Source: Agelaius tricolor (lineage: Eukaryota; Chordata; Aves; Passeriformes; Icteridae). Taken from it: a DNA stretch of 64,000 nt. Where the stretch lies: NCBI GenBank assembly GCA_023055355.1, contig JALJCS010000002.1:8642001-8706000 (forward strand), given 5' to 3'. Below are positions 59,572-64,000 of the stretch, piece by piece. Both the position numbers and the translations under genes were made by a program. Below the pieces are notes generated by a model. The model saw only the letters and a program-made list of their open reading frames with translations. It made no database searches and was not told the origin of the DNA. Position 1 is the stretch's first letter, and each line of letters opens with the position of its first letter.

Positions 59572-62500
59572 TGTGGCCCCCCAGAAAAAGATTTGAAGGA
59601 GCAGAGCATTTCACATGGTGGTGTGGGGGAATGTCTGAGGTTTCTTTCTATGGATTTTCTTGCACTCTTTGGTGTGTCAATCTCACAGTGAGCAGGTTGT
59701 TCTGGGCAGTATTTTTACTGAGCCAGTGTAAGTTCCTGTTGCCTGGGTTGTGAGTGACACTGGTGCTAGGTGAGGCAGCAGAATGCAAAGGATGGTGACC
59801 TGCTTTCTCAAACAGCCCCACTTTTGGCTGCCTTTTTCAAGCATGTTGCAGCCATATGTCACATGTAGTTTCAGACCATGATGTTTACTAACTAAAGAGA
59901 TTTAGGTGCACAAATGTGTGATTTCACACTTCAGGTTTAGCTTGTGATGAACACACTTTATCACGTGGTACTGTGAGTTTGTATTTCTCTTGCAGATCTT
60001 TGGGGTATTTGTGTTATAAGGCATTGCTTGTGGGCTGTTTTAGCTATTACCCCTATCCAGTTGTGCCTGAGAAAGGCTACAAAGTTAATTGCACACTTTG
60101 GAATTGTACTTGAGCTTACTCAGGACGTTCAGTAAGCTGCAACTGAGCAAGTGATCTTGAAGCACAGGACATCTCAGGAAGTGTCCAGAAGAGAGAGTAG
60201 AAATGGGAGAAGCAGTGGTTTGAGCTGGGAATAACACCTTTCCTCAAGGCTTCACTCAAAATGAATATTATGAGCACAAGGCTGAGTCTTACGAGTGGAT
60301 TAGTATTGTACAAAATCTGTGAATTCAGCTCAAGCTGCTCCTTTAATGCAATGTCTTTAGGACATGAATTCATTATGATAATGATGTGATTGGTAAGGAG
60401 AAATTCAGAGAGTTTTTCTCCAGAGTGAGTAGCTAAGAAGAAGTAGTATTATGAGTTTAGTAATTCTTCAAGCTGAGCACCCATAATATATAATTTCCAT
60501 GTATTTAGAACACTTACTTACCAGCAAAACTGTTGCTAAGGGTCACATGTGCTTATCTGACCTGTAGGAGAAGTCCAGTGACATCAGACAGCTGGCTATG
60601 CTTCTCATTGGAGTAAAAAGTTGCCTAAGAGACAAACAGAATTTTAAGGAAATTGTATGGAATAAAATACCCAAGACAAAATCTTCATGTAACTGGACTA
60701 TAAACAAGCACTTGAAAATAAAATATGTGAAGAACTTAAATTTTTTTTTGTTAGTGAGACGCAAACCATCAAAACACCATCAGCAATAGCTTGTGGATGG
60801 GAGGTTTTTCAAAGTGCTTTGCAAAGATGGTATCCTTAAACATGTATGTACATGTTTGTATGTTGTACACTACAGGACAGTGTTAAGATGTTAGAGATCT
60901 GGGCTAACTGCAGATATTCCAACTTTGAATTGCCAGCTGACTGGGGTCTTCCTAGAGGGTTTTTATGCCTTCTCAGTTTTCTGTGGAACACCTTATGTTT
61001 TAGAACAAAAATCAGACAGCAAGTGACATCAATAGAGTAGTTTTATTTTAAACTGGCTGGGGAATTATCAAAACTACTAGATGTTGTTTCTAATTATCTG
61101 GATTTGGTAATATGCAAGCTACTAATGCAGGTTTTCAAAATAATTTGTGAAAAGTGTACTTGTGGTTTACCACAATGTCAAACAAATGAAAATTTTTCTC
61201 ATGATTTTCCTTGAACAAACAAACTCTGGAAATAATTTCTACACCTGAGACTGTAGAGGAAATTCCTGTATTATATAAAAGGTTGGACTAAATGTTTGTA
61301 ATCTTGTGTTCTCTCATTGAAACTTCCAGAGGAATTTGCTATTTAAATTTGAGGCTGCAAGCATTTCAGTTTAAGTGGTTTAAGTAGTAAAACTTGAGTA
61401 AATGTCTAACTCCTGGAATGAGTCTTTACATTTGGTTTAGCATACAGAAAGATTCTGCAGTAATCTACTGTCTAGAGAAGGTGTAGGCATATGTCTGTGT
61501 TCACTTGTGCTTTTAACAGCAACATGAAGAAGAGGTTTATGTAGGTTTTAGACTGCCATTTTACACTGAATACTGCATCAAAACACCTATGGAAGCATTT
61601 CAAGAATCAGTCCAACTGGTACCTCATTATCTATTGGTCTGCCAAAAAACAAACAAAAAAATTCCCCTTTTTTCTTTTCCTTTTTCTGCTTTAGAAAACA
61701 AAGCAATTTCTTGTCTTGTGCCGTATGTCTCAGGTCCATATCACTGGCCAAATCCAGAAGTACAATGTTCACCCAGTTTCCACTGAGAGTAGCTGGGCAC
61801 CAAATCCTCAGCATCACTCCAGGTCCTCTTGAGATTTGGTGCATTATGGTAGAAAATAGCTCATTTTTGTTTAAAGCAGTAGGCCTACTGAATAACACAC
61901 TTGGGCAAATGCAGAGTCCTTGCTGGCTAACAGAGCATCTGCAATGAGGTTATGGTTTTCTCCTGCATTTGTGCTGTTGGACTTTACAGCAGCTTAATTC
62001 CTCCTTTACTCCTTGAGTTAATTGCCAGTGGTTTGCTGTAAGTGCTCAGTCTTTGACAGCTAAGTTGTGTGGCTGCATGGAGCCTGATCAGGTAAATTGC
62101 ACCTGAAGAAATACTCTTCTGAAGGGAGTATTTCTGTTGTTAACCAGGGGGATGGCTGATGAGAACATCAGAGTTTGGGGTGCTTGGAGGCAGGGATGGA
62201 GATACAGCCTTATGCTCATTTTGTGAAGTTGCAGAAGTCATTTATCTGGCAGGATTTTTGGGCCTAATTTGCCACCTATCTGGCAGATTTATCAATTTTC
62301 TTAGATTATTCTCTTTCTGTCTCTTTTGTCAGTTAGAAATACAAGAACCTTTGTTTGTTATGTCTGATGTGTCTAGTTTAAAGGGTGAGCATGTCTTCTT
62401 GTGTTTTCTGTTTACTGCTACTTAAATTAGTAGGGAAAAAAAGCTTACTGTTGAGAAAAAATTCTTTTAAAGCCACAGACATCTACTGCCATTGGTTAGC

Positions 62501-63749
62501 TTGCCAGGGAGCTGATGTGACCAGCTTGCTTGCTCATCCTGTAAAAATGCAGTTTGAGAGAATTTCAGCTTTTCTTCCTGGGGCCCATGGGCTTTTCCCT
62601 ATCAAAAAGAGTTTTCTGTGAGCTTTCCTGGGTAAACACAGGCTCAAAAGTAGGACTTCTATATAAGCTTTATAATGGGGCCTCCTTTTAACTGTAGAAG
62701 GAGCCAAGCACCTCCCTCCTAGATGTCTGTCTAGGGAAAATGATCATATCTATGTATGAAATATACTGCATTTAAAAATATTAACTCATGGCATTAATTC
62801 AAGGTGATAGTCTTTTGCTGTTGAATACTTTGCCATTAATGATGACAGTCAGTACTTTGCTCTGTTAGATTTCAGTGTAATTTACATTGTGGCCCATCAA
62901 CCATCTATAAAAAGCCATGGTTTTCTATGCCAGCTTGGATGAGGAATAATTTTTGTTCTTTTGAAACTGACAGGAGCTGTGAGAAGTCTTGTGTTTTTCC
63001 TACTAGTATGCACCACTGCTTCTGTGGAGGGGAAAGCCAGTCTGATCAAAATGAAAAATGGGATTAATAACCTTGATGTTCATAAAAAGCTAGTGAAAAT
63101 TCATGCTATTAGCTGTGTAGGCAAGTCCTCCCTGTTCTATTCCCCACCTTGAGCCAGGAGGGAACCAAAAGATCAGGGAAGAACACCAGGACCGTGACTT
63201 GACCTTGTCTGCTCTGGGAGAAGTCAGAGGAGCTTTTGCCTCCACATTTCTGCTGGGGAGGGCAGGCCTTCTTTGCCTTTGGAAAAGGTGGTCTTTGTCT
63301 AACATTAATTTTGTAGGTGGTGCCCAGACATGGTGCTTGGGGTCATTAGAAGGAAACAAGTGGGTGTGTTGCAGTGAGCTGTAGTTACCAAAACCAGCAA
63401 TGTTAGTCCCTAACCTACAGCAGAAGCACTATCTGCTGGCATTTCATGTATTATTAGATTGTACAATATGGTGATGGGACTGGCAAAGTCTGGTGTGAGA
63501 AACAAAATAGGTACACGATGCAACGGGAAGGAGCCTTGCTGGCATTGTTAAATCTTCAGGGCAAGAGCTCGTCTGCCAGAGATTTATGTATGGCTCCACC
63601 ATAATTTAGATAATCATGAACACTACAGCTTGGAAGGTGCAAGGTTTCACTTAGGAAGGTGAATCATTCAGCTTTATAAATCTGAGAATTTTGTCCTGAG
63701 TGTTTTTCTCCAGCTTGTGCTTAAGGAAGTGTTACACGTCCTTGTTCAG
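59572..63749. other. Unique non-coding DNA, no gene seen
   Basis: About 4.2 kb with no exon, RNA gene or recognisable transposon. Frames reach at most 103 codons. It contains an A-rich patch at 61645-61662 and AT-rich stretches with TAAT cores such as the attcattatgataatgatgtg segment near 60368, which are too sparse to call as elements. Confidence 0.5.
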
Positions 63750-64000
63750 AATCACAGAATAGCTGGGGTTGGAGGGCATCTCTGGAGATCATCTAGTTTC
63801 ACACCCCTGCTGCAGCAGGATCAGCTAGAGCAGGTTACAGAGGCACATATCCAGGCAGCTTTTGAGTATCTCCAGAGGAAGAGACTCCACAACCTCTCTG
63901 GGAAGCCTGTTCCAGTGCACTGGTCCCCGCAAAGAAATTTTTTCTCATATTGAGATGAAATTTCTCATGTTTTGTTTTGTGCACACTGCCCCTTGTCTTG
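63750..64000 (-). mobile_element. CR1 LINE 3' fragment, minus strand, cut by the window end
   Basis: It begins with aatcacagaatagctgggg and ttggagggcatctctgg, and continues with atcatctagtttcacacccctgctg, ggcagcttttgagtatctcc, gagactccacaacctctctggg, agcctgttccagtgcactgg and the segment ending gcacactgccccttgtcttg at the window edge. These are the ordered landmarks of an avian CR1 3' end read in reverse complement. It is the least diverged CR1 in the window by eye and continues past position 64000, so its full length is unknown. A 78-codon plus-strand frame over it is antisense noise. Confidence 0.92.

Noticed and set aside
63717..63953. 78-codon plus-strand frame at the window end
   Set aside because: It reads the antisense of a CR1 3' end.
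1..64000. tRNA, rRNA, common snRNA genes, CRISPR arrays or prokaryotic operons
   Set aside because: I looked for tRNA T-loop words (ggttcgaatcc type), snRNA starts and regularly spaced direct repeats, and found none.

Overview
The window looks like nuclear DNA from a bird, most likely a songbird (Passeriformes). The main evidence is interspersed repeats. There are at least seven CR1 LINE fragments, several ending in the avian-type 3' end (ggtcccttccaac...attctgtgatt, or its reverse complement). There are also two LTRs that resemble families I remember as common in passerine genomes. The sequence is AT-rich, CpG-poor and full of homopolymer and microsatellite tracts. No operons, bacterial-type genes or CRISPR arrays are present.

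I find no protein-coding gene, exon, tRNA or rRNA that I can support in these 64 kb. Open reading frames are short (217 codons at most), and the longer ones come from low-complexity or CT/GC-biased sequence without domain character. The only protein-like signal is a decayed reverse transcriptase piece of an L2-clade LINE on the minus strand near 58.8-59.1 kb. The window is best read as a gene desert, a large intron or long intergenic DNA next to a gene outside the window.

Layout: 1-2.9 kb is unique non-coding DNA. 2.9-3.7 kb is a distinctive block with homeodomain-type AT motifs, a polypyrimidine tract and a CpG-rich core, and is the best regulatory candidate. 4.1-4.5 kb is an ancient CR1 3' end. 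5.5-5.7 kb holds a 12-bp perfect inverted repeat and a C15 run. 9.4-11.2 kb has a trinucleotide microsatellite and two CR1 copies in opposite orientations. 17.1-18.5 kb is a 1.3-kb LTR with terminal inverted repeats and a perfect 5-bp target duplication, most likely a solo LTR. 19.5 kb has a 67-T run. 20-48 kb is mostly unique DNA with several stretches that look like conserved non-coding elements, including an octamer/homeodomain/GATA cluster at 27.24 kb and blocks at 30.2, 40.7, 43.5, 44.5-45.0 and 47.3-47.5 kb. 48.4-48.9 kb is CR1; 51.6-52.1 kb is an older CR1 in antisense; 57.6-58.1 kb is CR1. 58.8-59.6 kb is the L2 remnant directly followed by a minus-strand LTR. 63.75 kb to the end is a CR1 that runs out of the window.

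No set of genes here works together. What can be supported is a history of retroelement insertions into a probably regulatory, gene-poor landscape. I found no convincing new biological system. The regulatory candidates are inferences from motif content, because conservation could not be measured here.
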